Of a DNA stretch of 64,000 nt, positions 10,068-22,100 are shown in pieces. The translations under genes were made by a program, and so were the position numbers. The notes under the pieces were generated by a model. That model saw nothing but the letters and a program-made list of their open reading frames with translations. It did not search any database and was not told the origin of the DNA. This DNA is from Hymenolepis diminuta (Eukaryota; Platyhelminthes; Cestoda; Cyclophyllidea; Hymenolepididae): NCBI GenBank assembly GCA_900708905.1, contig CAADRB010000004.1, positions 2,545,685 through 2,609,684 on the forward strand, written 5' to 3'. Position 1 is the stretch's first letter. Each line of letters begins with the position of its first letter.

Positions 10068-13000
10068 TATTTATTTCCAGATTTCATACTTCTTATAAAT
10101 TTACGCCATTTCCGGTTTTCTACCATATCTCTCTAATGTGCCTTAATAAAAATCTATCTTGACTAATCTGCTAAAGTATTAATAAATAGACAAAAAAATC
10201 CCCTATCTATTTGACAACGAACCTTGGCACTATCTGCTTTTGATATACACTTGTTAATGTCAGTCAGCCTGCTGCAGATTAGAATAACCGCTACCCCATA
10301 GCATAAGACAACTAATCCCAAAAATTAAAACCTGCATTCAGGTTTAAGTTTGAGGTAAAACCCCACTTGACATTAAAGATAAATCGCCTTTTTAATTTGA
10401 AATGTATGGTTAATTGTCTGAACATGTAAATTATCATGAAAAGCTCTTCTAAGAAGCCAGAACTTAATGACGTCACCGCGCTGGTAAAATTAGAATCTGT
10501 GTATTAAGATGAATCACAAGAGAATTTCAAAAATGGAAATGCTAACTCCTAGTTCTTCAGTTTCATCACTCAGAATGTGGTGGAATAAAAAACAAAAATA
10601 CTCTAATCAAATCAAATTATTATAACTTTAAATAAAAATTTTGGGGACTGAAAATAAAATGAAATGTCAATTTTGTGGTTACGCTTAAAAAATTAATGTA
10701 TTAAAGTTAAGCTGTCCATTATAACTAAGTAATTAGCTGCTTAAAGGGTATATAAAAAATTCAAAATCAAAGGTATAATTTAATAAACAACGTATAGAAA
10801 CAGAATAATAAACAGAAGAAAACAGAAGAAAAATGGCAAACATTTGAGATAAAATAAAATTTAACGAGGCAATAAAATCCAAGAAGATTTATAGTACAAC
10901 AGGCAGAATTAATAAGATCCACGATCAAAAGGCCGTCAAGTCTTGAATATATTCAGACCAAACAGAAATAATTATCAAAGCTGAAGGATTTTCAATCTGT
11001 ACATTAAATTTAAGGAAACAAACACGTCTCATAGAAATGAGCCTATCAGTCACACACACGTCAATAATCAATAAACATTTAAATCGGCTTAACGCAATGG
11101 CGCGTTACACAATATCTTCTCGAAAATAATAAATAGACAGGGCAATTCAAATTCAAGCAATCAAAAGAGGCAAAATACAAAACAAAAAGGACTGAAACGA
11201 TGGCTACAAAGCATATTTAAAGAATTTCAAAAACTGTTTTTGCTTTTTTGCATTTTTGCTTACCTCATTTGCGAATATACATAATACGAATCACACATAG
11301 AAATTATATGAATACTTTAATTAGATAATTTAAATGTAATTTAATAATTAAATTTAAACAATTAGTCTTTATTAAAATTTGACCAAAAATCGACTTACTT
11401 TTTGTTTTTCCTTGTCAAATTATCTGCGTCGCTTAGGCACTGTCACAATTCGTGTTGGCGATTACCAACTGAATTTAGAAGTGGTTGATGCGTCTTTAAA
11501 GGGAAGCTCATTTTGGGATATATAAGGTGAGATAAATCAATTTCTATCATTAACTGGAATAATTATTATATTCAGCAAGTTATATTTTTGTTGTTATATG
11601 CAAATACATCAAATAATTTCAATTTAAACTTACATAGTATTTGATAGCCGATGTCTATAATTGAATTTGAATGTCGAGATTAATAATTAAATGCATTATT
11701 TCAATTCACTCTCTATTCATTTGATTTGTGTTCATTGAAATTTATTTGTTCTATTTTTTAACTGAAATGGAGCCCACTTTTACGTTTACCATATTTTACC
11801 TTATATCTACATTTTGGCTGCTGATAAGATTGTTAAATTAAATCTTACTATCTGTGCCCACGTAATGCTTTTCAGTTAGTTTGGGATTTACTTTGTGAAA
11901 TGAAATCACTTAATATTTAGTTAGATTTCAGCTTGTTTTCTTTCAGTTCCTTCATGCATTTTATCATGTGTTGTATTTTTGACAATTTATATTACTTTTT
12001 ATAAGTGTCATTTAAAGAAACCGTGTAAATGGCATAATCTAGTTTCTAATCATTTATATAATCGCCGAATTTCAATCTTGTTTTTACGTGGCTTAAGATT
12101 AATGCTTAGTTCAACTTTGCGTTTGATAACTCCGGATAAAATTGACTCCTTATTATTTCTTGTTTACAACCTAAATTGTCGTGGCAAACTGACAAAATTA
12201 CCAAAAAATGGTTTAATCTTTGTTTTTTATTAATTTTGTTACAGTTCCAGCGATTAAAGCCTTTTTAGCGTCTTATATAGAGAAAAATACAGTCTTCACT
12301 ATTTTAGTTCTTGTTTCAAATGTGGCTATTTTATTCATATGCCATTGCGTAGAGCTTACTTAAATGGCTTTTCGTTGTTAATTGTATTTAGATACTGTTT
12401 ATATATGTTAGAGTTTGTCCTGTCAAATAAATGTTTGTTTTATGCTATTTTTATAGCAATTTCGTATCGGGCCATTTTTTCTATTTCAATTTGTATATCA
12501 TTGCATGCAGAATTTTTTATTTTAATGCTGTTGTCTATTCGTCTCGTTAATGTCAAAGTAAAATGACAAATTTGGGGTTGAATGGCCTTTGACTCTGATT
12601 ATTATCTGTTTGTTTTAAGAATTGTTTTTTTATTTCCATTATAATTTGCTTAGTAGCCCACTTTATAGAGCTATTCAGATTCAAGAAGAGGGGAGAAGAT
12701 AACAGTCCACTAATGAGAAAATAAATGTACTTATAAAGAATTGGGTTTGAAATAAATGACTGGCTGAGTAGTCGACCAAGCCATACATGTATACCATTTA
12801 ATGTTGACTGTACTCCGCCGCCTTTTCGAAATTAGAGGAATGCGGATTGTGCTTTATTATACGATCATATTGGTGGAAGACAGGAGCAAGGAAAATCGTT
12901 GCAGAGGAATAACTGAGTTTAACGCCTAAAATGCATTTGGCACAGCAAAATTGAACAAACAGTTAAATACAGAACCGAATGTTATGGTCTAGTTAATGCT

Positions 13001-13132
13001 TTACAAGGCAATGGATTAGTAATTGTAAGCGAACACAATTATAATGGGACTCAATACGACTATCTGATTAAGTAAAGCAAAAATCTGCCACATGTGCTTT
13101 ACTAATACTACAAGTATATTAATCAACACGTA
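10068..13132. other. AT-rich non-coding stretch with one repeat fragment
   Basis: Very AT-rich with short chance open frames only. The segment around 10255-10310 (TGCAGATTAG, then CACCC-like and ATAAG-like blocks) resembles the repeat at about 20940-21010. Nothing else is recognised. Confidence 0.45.
10250..10312 (+). repeat. Fragment of dispersed repeat family R3
   Basis: The order CTGCAGATTAG, a C-rich block, then CATAAG is shared with 20955-21005. A third related copy is at 35400-35540. The match is short, so confidence is modest. Confidence 0.35.
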
Positions 13133-13138
13133 ACACAT

Positions 13139-13165
13139 GGGCTGAAAAGTCCCGGGCCTAACACA
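13139..13165 (+). repeat. Mariner 5' terminal inverted repeat
   Basis: GGGCTGAAAAGTCCCGGGCC followed by TAACAC is the typical end of irritans-group mariners. The inner 12 bases pair exactly with the 3' end. Confidence 0.85.
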
Positions 13166-13310
13166 TAGATGGCGCTAGTTCTATTGCAGTCACCTTTTTT
13201 CAGTTAATACTAACCTTCAAAAGACAGGTCTTAAAATTTCATGATATTCTATTCATTAGTTTGCGAGTTATTGTGCTAAGAGTGACATTAATTTTGTTAT
13301 TTTCAAAACA

Positions 13311-14103
13311 ATGCATCAAAAACAATTTCGTATTTTAATTTTACATTGCTTCTTGATGAGAAAAATACCGTTCAAGTGAAGCAATGGCTTGAAAAATGTT
13401 ATGGGGACTCCGCTCCATCAGAAACAGCAATAAAACGTTGGTTTGCTGACTTCAAACGTGGTCGTAGAGGCACCGATGATGCAGAACTCAGTGGATGTCC
13501 AAATGAGGCGGTGACACCAGAAAACATTAAAAAATCCACAAAATCGTTCTGAATGATGGAAAAGTGAAGTTGCGTGACTTAGCTGACATCGTAAAGATAT
13601 GAAAAGAACGTGCTGGCTTTATATTGCATGAGCATTTGACTATGAGAAAGCTCTGTTCAAATTGGGTGCCGCGTTTGCTCACTGTTGACCAAAAATGAGA
13701 ACGTGTTGATGATTCCGAGCAGTGTTTGGCCATATTTAAACGTAACAAACAAACCGGAATTTTTGCGTCGATATGTGACAATGGATGAAACATGGATCCA
13801 TCACTTCACTCCGGAAACATCTGAGTGGACAGCAACTGGTGAACCTCGTCCAAAGCGCCCGAAAGCACAACAATCGGTTGGAAAGGTTATGGCCTCGGTA
13901 TTTTGGGATGTGCGTGGTATAATATTCATCGACTATCTGAAGGCCGAAATCGCAAAGAAACGACTACATATGGCGAAGAAAAAAATTTTATTTCATTAAG
14001 ACAACGCACCGTGTGACAAGTCAATCAAAACAATGGCAAAACCACGCGAATTGAACTTCGAATTGCTCCCACATCCACCGTATTCGCCAGATTTGGCTCC
14101 CAG
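13311..14103 (+). pseudogene. Mariner transposase pseudogene
   Basis: Translation across frames gives an irritans-type mariner transposase. It starts with ATG at 13311, then a one-base loss in an A run (about 13358-13364) shifts the frame. The next block is VKQWLEKCYGDSAPSETAIK, the helix-turn-helix DNA-binding region. A second one-base loss in the A run at 13527-13533 follows, then stops at about 13600 and 13696. DETW at 13784 holds the first catalytic Asp; DNAPC at 14000 holds the second, but its preceding Gln codon is a TAA stop (13997). About 21 residues are missing between the two Asps (after IDYL). The third Asp of the D-D34-D triad would be the first codon of the N gap, exactly 34 residues on. 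It is dead sequence. Confidence 0.9.
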
Positions 14104-14287
14104 NNNNNNNNNNNNNNNNNNNNNNNNNNNNNNNNNNNNNNNNNNNNNNNNNNNNNNNNNNNNNNNNNNNNNNNNNNNNNNNNNNNNNNNNNNNNNNNNN
14201 NNNNNNNNNNNNNNNNNNNNNNNNNNNNNNNNNNNNNNNNNNNNNNNNNNNNNNNNNNNNNNNNNNNNNNNNNNNNNNNNNNNNNNN
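14104..14287. other. Assembly gap (184 N) inside the mariner
   Basis: The gap covers the expected C-terminal part of the transposase (roughly 60 codons). Its length is close to what is missing, so it is probably a size-estimated gap caused by a multicopy element. Confidence 0.95.
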
Positions 14288-14329
14288 ATGAATAAAGCTA
14301 ATTTTGAACCAAAAAACTGTGTTTTCTTT

Positions 14330-14355
14330 GTTAGGCCCGGGGTTCATTCAACTCG
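14330..14355 (-). repeat. Mariner 3' terminal inverted repeat
   Basis: GTTAGGCCCGGG is the exact complement of the 5' core. The outer bases (GTTCATTCAACTCG) have diverged from the 5' end. It is followed by TA. Confidence 0.8.
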
Positions 14356-14357
14356 TA

Positions 14358-17300
14358 TTTTTTTATTTTGCTGAGTCATTTAACAGACACATCTACCTCA
14401 CACTAGAATGCAAAATGGTTCATAAAAGGATACCCATCAGTATTCAACGAACTTATCAATGAGATTCTGCACATCATTCCAATTTGCTTTGACAATCCAA
14501 ATTTCAAGCAAAAAAACAGACCACTAATATTTGTATGAATGCATTCAAACACTATTTCTATTTAACGGAAACTGCAGAACAAATAATCAGCACACAGGCC
14601 TGATCACCTTCAATTTTATCTTGCTGTGCCGTTTAAGATACATTCGTCTCATCTTACAACACAGCAATTCAACAAGCATTACCAATTAGCATTCTAAGAA
14701 TTTGTTAATAATCGTTGACACTTCTTCCCAAATTACTGTAACGATTTTCATTTGCCAATGCATATCACATTAAATAGGTATTTAGTTATATGATGTAGCG
14801 AAAAATCTCATCTGGCTAACCCTGTGTTTAAAGTGTGTTCTCAAAGCGCGGCGGAAAGAGACGGATGTGCGGTTTAGTAACAGCGGAAATTCCATTGAGC
14901 AAAACAATTCTTTTAAACTATTTTTTCTTCGAAAACACTTTGCATTCGAATTACACATTTTGCATGTGCTTTATTTTACTAATTTTTATATGATTTGACT
15001 CATATTTCAAGCATTTTGTTTTCAGTTCTTACATATTGCAGATTCACCTTTAAAAATAAAATTTAAAAATATACTTTAATTGAGCAATAAGTAGTGTATT
15101 TTCTAATTCTCTAACTACTTTTTATCATTTTGTTATTTAGTTACTATTTGCTGGGAATCTGGGCGCATATAATGTATATGAACTTAGGAATGGAATTTAG
15201 TATTCAACTACACTGTACTAATACAAAGCATAAAATATGATAACTTCCGTTTTTGTAGTAAGGTAGTTCTAACAAGTCAATTGCAGATTTGATTCAGTTT
15301 AATTATTAGTATTTAATATTATTATTTCAGTTCAGATTTTTGGCATAAACAATTTAAAACACATATCGAAATCTTTTGAAGCAATTTACAAATAGTACAA
15401 CAACGTGGGACGATTTTTACAGCTGGAAATTCTTGCAGTTGTATACAATTGAAATAGATAATCATATGAGGGGTTTCGTATCTGGAATTTGTAAATGCTA
15501 TAGATGATGGATAAAATAAATCTGATGAACATCCCCAGCTTCCGTTAATAGCACTGCCTGAATTTCAGCTCTCACCGACTTATCGAAAAAGTGTGGTTAT
15601 TAACAGAAATATCAATTAGAAGGATATTCTATTGCGAATTAACGAAGAATTATATGATTCTGAAGAATATATGCAAAAAATATACACTACAGTTGAGGCA
15701 ATCTCAATTAACGCTAATTTTATTATCTTTCAAAATATCAGAAGAAAAATATGTTAGGTGACCGTGTTACGCGTACTATGACCTCCTTTACTGGTATGTG
15801 CGATTTCTTTTCATGATCAAGGCCGAACTTTGTTAACAGTATCTTTATTAGTCATTTTATGGTATTGCTTATTCATTTAATTACTTAATATACGCACAGG
15901 ATAATATCAAATGAACATCAGAAAACGTACTTGAGGAGATTGAATCTTGGGATGGGACGAATCGTAAGTAATAAGGAAATTTTAGGTCAATGGGTGATGT
16001 GGACCAACGGCATTCACTGAGCAATGATTTGCTCCTAGTAAATATTTACATTATTTTTCATATACTATCCATTATATTCCAGTGTGGCTTTTTTAATTGT
16101 GGATACTCGACTTGTTTAAATTATTAATATTATCGTATTGGAAAAAATTGTTGTCAAAAATTAGGAGCCATTTGTTGAATGCTATTTAAGTGCCTTAATT
16201 CTCTTTGTGGCGTCATCATTATACAGTGACTTCAAAATGATTCAGTGGTAATTTACAAAGGATTTTGTGATCGCAAACATAAAATGTAAATAATCGCCCT
16301 ATGAGTCCAATTGCACTCAATATTGCTAATAGCGTGCAAGTTTGAATTTCCAATTCTCCCTGAATTTCCTACATTTCCCCACTTATTTTACTGGTCAGTT
16401 TTTTATTCAACTTCAAAATGGTGATACCGCGTTTCTTCTGTTTGTCTTTTAATATTTAAAAAATACTTGTGATAACAACCCCTGGATTAACAACCGAAAT
16501 AGGACTAAAATTAACTTACTTAGATAATATTAATTTCAGATTTTTCGATATGATTGATGGTTTTTCATTTGTCCATTTAAAAGTGCTACAAACGACCGAT
16601 CTTTCGTCGAAATTATCAAATTCGAAGAATGATGTTGTAATTTCAGCTCCAAAGACTTGCACGCGTTTAATTCCGATAATTAAAAATTAAACATGTTACT
16701 CTTATTATTAGATATAAGACCCCAAGGCAATGGTTTAAAATGATATTTGTTACACTACTGAGAAATATTTTCCTTTCTAGCTAATTTTTCGGTAATCAGA
16801 TGGAGTATATCTACGATCAAATTTTAGAAAGAATATACCTGGCTCTTCAGTTAATAAAAAAACTGCGAAATTTTATTGATGACTGCAATCAACCTGGGCA
16901 GATTAAGGCCAATGTGACTATGAATTTAAAAGGATTTTAAAACACAGTATTTCAGTTCTGAAGAAAGATACGGACTAAAAATAACTTGTAATAATAAAGA
17001 AATGATAACAATTTTTGTTTTTTCTGCTTTACCTGCATAATGAGAATTACTATGTGGCGGACCCAAATTTCGATAGACCAGAAGATAATATCATATATTG
17101 TGAGCTGGTTTCAGTCACTTATGACAGCTAGACCCGTGATCGAGCAGGTACTGGATGGGATTGATCGCGCGTTAAGGAAGTGACCATGAATGAGAAATCC
17201 GGGCAACTCGTTCTTTATTTGTGAAGTACAAATATACTAATAACCATGGTGATAATTACTGGTCTTGAGCACCTTTAGTGCTTCCATCAACTTCGATCAG

Positions 17301-17468
17301 TTAATTACAGACTAGGAGAAACACATATCCACAAATTAGCTAGATTTGATTTCTCACTAAAACGGCTTATTTCTGCTTGGTAAGAATACAGAAAATTAGA
17401 ATTTAAATTTATGGTAAGCCATCAAGCACGTTGGAAGTAAGCTAATCCAACAACTTCGTCAGCGCCAG
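14358..17468. other. AT-rich non-coding stretch
   Basis: No gene is supported. One possible mini-exon lies at 15922-15963 (acceptor ATCAG, donor GTAAGT, product NVLEEIESWDGTN); it is too short to trust. Otherwise only stops in all frames and short AT-rich tracts. Confidence 0.4.
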
Positions 17469-17580
17469 TACGGAAGCACACACTGGAGAGTGGACCCATG
17501 AAGAAGCCAAATATAGGCTCTATATGGGCATGTATTCATCTTCGTGGCTCCCGTTTTGGGAAAGGAGTATGATCATCAAG
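17469..17580 (+). CDS. Orphan exon candidate
   Basis: An acceptor GCCAG (ending 17468) and a strong donor GTAAGA (17581) bound 37 codons plus one base. The product contains TGEWTHEEAKYRLYMGMYSS and then WLPFWERSMIIK, a composition typical of a folded protein. No family is recognised. The upstream polypyrimidine tract is weak, and an alternative AG at 17461-17462 would add two codons. Possibly part of a plus-strand gene whose other exons were not found. Confidence 0.35.
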
Positions 17581-19024
17581 GTAAGATGGCCACTTTCTAT
17601 CACCCTTTGTACTCTATCCTTCTTATTTTGTAACATTATGAAAGCACTCACTACATCTCAAATGGCAAGTTCCCAACCCAAAGGTAAAATACCGAATAAT
17701 GCGATGCGACTGAACTTTTGGGTATTAACTTAAACAAGTTATGTAGTTCCATACCAGTAATTTCATCAAGACATTTATACCAAATTTAAAGTGAGTAAGC
17801 GAGAAAGATCTGTTAGTTTGTTTGAAATCACATGAGTAACGATCAGAGAACAAGTTTTACAAGCTAGAAAACCAGCTGAAGATTGCAATGCCATTACAAG
17901 TTCTTATTTTCATCTTTCTTACATGTTTTAGGCAATATACCCTTTCAGATTAACTAGCCTTATCTATACGATACTTCTTAATAAATAGACCTATTCTGAC
18001 CACGCTTTATACAAATCTCTAAACGTAACATGACGCTTTTAGTTGAATGTACGTTACTAAGAGATTTGATCGTAAAAAATACCTTAATAATTTGTAACTA
18101 AAAAGAAATGCTATTAATTTTGTGGTATATGAACAGTCGTAATTAGTATTAGCTTTGCTAGGTTTCTAACAGGTCTGTTCGTGATTTTCAGCTCCATATT
18201 TAGAAACATCTACAGCCATGCAGACGAGAATTCAAAATACCGTAAGCTACCAAGTAGGTAGCTAGAAAGGAATTGGAAGTGGGACAACCAGTAACGGCAA
18301 AACACTCGTTAACACGCCAATACAAAAGTGCAGTGTTTACCATTGGGAAGCTAAGAGCCGAGATAATAACCAACTTTATTATCATGCTGTTTTATACCAA
18401 AGTAACATTTGTATCAAGGTGGTTGATTCGTCTTACTCTTTAGTGTTTCTTGGACCTTTGTATCCTTCTATCCCATCTTTGTCTTGTGCATAAGAAGTTC
18501 TATTATACACTCATATTTAGACCGAGCCTGATACAATAGCTCGCTTCCTTTCTGGACTAACTGTCAAGATGTAAAGGCTAGAGTACGAATGCATACCTCA
18601 TATCAAATAATAAGAACGAATTGTTAATGGAAATTAATCGTAAAATTTTCTGACAATCATTTCGTGGTACATTTAAATTATGTGTCTGGACACTGCCAGA
18701 TCTCTATTTGCATCGAATCCTTTCTGTAACAACGATAAACTCAGTAACTAGGGAGAGGAGACGAGGAGTGAGAAATTATAACACGTCACAACCAGCAACA
18801 GGAGAAAAAAAGAGAAAAGGTGTAAACAGAGGATTTAAATTAATCGAAGGAGGTGCACATATAAGGCGGATAATATTGTTATAAATAGCCATTATTTCTC
18901 CACTTAGATAAATATCCTATGAGTCGTTGAGCGCCAAACCTCGCAACTGGGACGAACGGCGTTGCTAAAATTAAACCAAAAGAGGAGTTATTATTTGGGC
19001 TACTGATGTGCCAATGAAATGTAT
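17581..19024. other. Non-coding stretch downstream of the PITP gene
   Basis: No gene is supported. On the minus strand this should hold the 3' UTR of the PITP gene, or a final exon if the donor at 19039 is used. The nearest minus-strand AATAAA-like signals are weak. Confidence 0.4.
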
Positions 19025-19162
19025 TTAAGCGACACTTACTTTCTCCAGTTCTTCCTTTGTGATGTCTTCTACTTTGCGAATATCGTCCATCGTCATACCG
19101 TACCATTCGTCGGTCCAGCAGAAGAGTTCACGATGAAGAATTGTAAAAAGTCGTTGTTCTTG
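19025..19162 (-). CDS. PITP last recognised exon
   Basis: Acceptor CCACAG at 19163-19168. Encodes QEQRLFTILHRELFCW, TDEWYGMTMDDIRK and VEDITKEELEK. A consensus donor GTAAGT follows at 19039. If it is ignored, the frame reads VSVA and stops at 19025-19027; if used, a short final exon lies further down the minus strand. Both are possible. Confidence 0.85.
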   Translation of the reverse strand, partial: QEQRLFTILHRELFCWTDEWYGMTMDDIRKVEDITKEELEKVSVA

Positions 19163-22100
19163 CTGTGGTTCAAAGAAAACAGGTCAATTTTGGTCCTCGT
19201 GGAGAGATCCTATATCGTGGCCTTTCGCAACAGTACCAAAGGTGTCCGATTTAAAATTTCCCGACCTCATAATTGAAAGTGTTCACAAAACTTGGCTTAA
19301 GTAGGAGAGATACATGCTAGAACCGCTTTTATGAGAAACTCGCATTCCACCAGCTCTCTTGTTAGCCAGAATTAATCAGTGCGATTGATGATTCACATCA
19401 TTGAATGTGCACCGGTGAGAATTGAGATGTTGACCTCTGACTTGACAGATGTGCACGTTGACCACTGCACCACCGGCCTTCTGAAACGAACTGTAAGACT
19501 GTCTTCTCGTGACCAAGATTCAACAAAGAAAATTTCACTTGTGGACGACCGTGAAACATCTAGCAGTTTTTTCCACGGAATCTTACCTTGACAACTAAAT
19601 ATCGAAGGGGACTAAAAAGAAAGCACGACCAAAATCGCGGCTAGGTCAAATAAAGCAAGATGCCAGGGAAGTCTTCGGTAAAATCAGCCCAACATGGCTG
19701 AAAAAAACCAACAAAGACAATTCCTCTTTCATCAGCTTTGAATTCCAACCTCAGAGGAATTCACGCAAGAACATTAAAATCCCACGTTAATTATGCTGCG
19801 AATGATTCCCAAATAAACAAAAACATTACAGCTTCACATACGCTCATCCGACTAGTGTTATTAACATACTAATAATTGACAAGCTCATTGAAGGAAAGCA
19901 TTTCCAAACACATTCAGGAACTTATCTGTAAAAAGAAATTAGCAATCTATTTCTCCTGACCATTTTAACCAATTCAATGAATATGCATCGAAGAGTACAA
20001 AACCCGATACCTCTGATCTGCAGGCTGACCAGTAAGTGTCAAATCCAAAATGTACTGCAAAAAATACATTTTGATCATTCAAAGTTGAGAACCTTTATGC
20101 GGCCATATTAACAAAACACTCTGTAAGTTTCAAAATGAAATAAACGCCACCATCCGATCTCTCATAAACAAGAAATTCTATTTCTTCTGCTATGAAGAAT
20201 TAAGTCTGGGTTGTGAAATGTGTGATTAAGCGAAATTACAAATGAAAGCAGGCTTTTCCTCTAGAAATGCGATTTTTAGCAACAATTTTGTGAATCTATG
20301 CCGTCGTAACCTGGACTGTTGTAATGTGGCTACAGTAACTCAGATCCAGTAGCAAAAGGGAAAATATATGCAACACAAACAAATGATATTGAATTAAGAA
20401 AATAAACTGGCTTATCCAAGTTGGGAATTTCTAGTTGCCTGTCCACTCAGTGTGCAATGGCGAGACTCCGTTTGCGGATGAGCGCGGAAACCCAACAATC
20501 GATAGACCAGTGCAAGAGGGGTAAAGAGAATGAACTTCACTTAGGTGAACCGATTAAATTCTGTTTCCGATCCCAATTACAGACTTCAAAATCTTAAGTC
20601 ATGAGGGTTTTCAGAACAAAGGGCGACCAATTAATACTTTAGCTCAAGTGAAGTCCTTACTCTGATATACCTCATGAGAACAATGAAGTGGTCTTTACAT
20701 CGCCTATAACCGCTGAGCCAGCGACCGCCCCGCCATTACGATGGATCGTTCAGATGACTAGGGATGAAGAATTCGGCCACTTCGCTTTTTTATTTACTGG
20801 GAAAGTTACGTTTTATTAAAAATAAATAGTGATGAAAGGTTGGAAAAAATGGACCAATCCTCACAAGAATACTCTTAATCAGATCGGTAGGGCAGCCGGT
20901 AACTTGAGTACTGGTTCTGAGCGGTATCTGTGTACGTCAAGATCATATCAACTCCGATGAGCCATTTGCAGATTAGGAGGACTGCACACCCGCAGATAAG
21001 CTGAATTATTGTTGGAGTAACAAGAACTACGGTCTCAAGTTTGTTGAGGAGTTGGTAGCTAACATTAGACAACCATAGTCCCAAGTCAAGCAGTACACTA
21101 AGAGTCGAGTGCCGACCAACATCGATTGTACAACGGCGGCCGTAATAGTGGATAAATAACAAGTGTGAGTATGTGTTTATAAAGAGGGCTTTACATAGTT
21201 TCATACAGAATTAGTGTAAACAGATGCAATGATTCCGGATGTCGCTGATTGGAGACATTGAACCACGAAAACGCTCACTTACAGACCACTTAAGTGGCTT
21301 ATCCCGGTAATTAAAATAAATCACTTGAGGACACACGATGGTTCTCTAAGGGAAACTTGAGGTCACCTGAAGTACTTGAAGCACTTCAAGTACTACAGTG
21401 AGCTAGGTAACAGTCTTGACGTTACATAGGGTCAAACACTCAAGCGCCACCGCGAGGTAGAGAGACTTAGATCCCACAGTTTAGTTAAGACCTAGATAAA
21501 AATTTTCGAAACGCAGGGGAGTCGATCTTCACTATGATTTGTTTCGTCCCATCACTTTTCTGTATATTGCCATTAATTGGCTAGTAATAATCTTTAGTAA
21601 AGAACCTCTCATTTGCCTGCCCTTATAAAATGTTAAACCAATTGCTCCCATAAGCCGTAGGCCCAAAAGATGGGTTTTACGTGGACATGCCAGTTCCCCC
21701 CAGATGTGTGGTTTTTGCAAAAATTTATCATTGCCATGATGATAAGCCATAAACGTAAGCCATAATCAAACTCAACCAACTAAAACCTCAAAGATAAAAC
21801 TATGTGCAGCTAGTTAGTTTAATCAGGTCCTTAAATATTGGGGATTAAAATGATTAAAAGTTTCTTCTAATAAAAATCTGCATACCAAATCACAGTACGA
21901 GTTTTAATTATCAATTTGATGAAATCTTTAAACTTATACCGCCAAACGAATCGGAGTGCTAAGTCACCGACTTAATGAAGTAGAAATAGAACAATTTGAT
22001 AAAGACAATAGCCGCAACTAAACTGCTTAGTAAGGCTATTTGTAGGTTGTCATGACGACAAGAGCGAGGTAAATTCCAGGCCATTTGAGTTAATTGTAAA

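Larger units (their letters stand above)
13133..14355 (+). mobile_element. Mariner element, irritans type, inactive
   Basis: Terminal inverted repeats share a perfect 12 bp core: CCCGGGCCTAAC at 13151-13162 and its complement at 14330-14341. Outer parts have diverged. The element is flanked by TA at 13131-13132 and 14356-14357, consistent with the TA target duplication of mariners. About 1.2 kb, normal for the group. It encodes a broken transposase (next entry) and contains a 184 bp N gap. Two A-run frameshifts, three internal stops and a deletion show that it cannot be autonomous. Confidence 0.9.

Noticed and set aside
20875..21204. 109-residue membrane protein on the minus strand
   Set aside because: It overlaps a dispersed repeat whose other copies do not keep this frame; the hydrophobic runs probably come from T-rich DNA.
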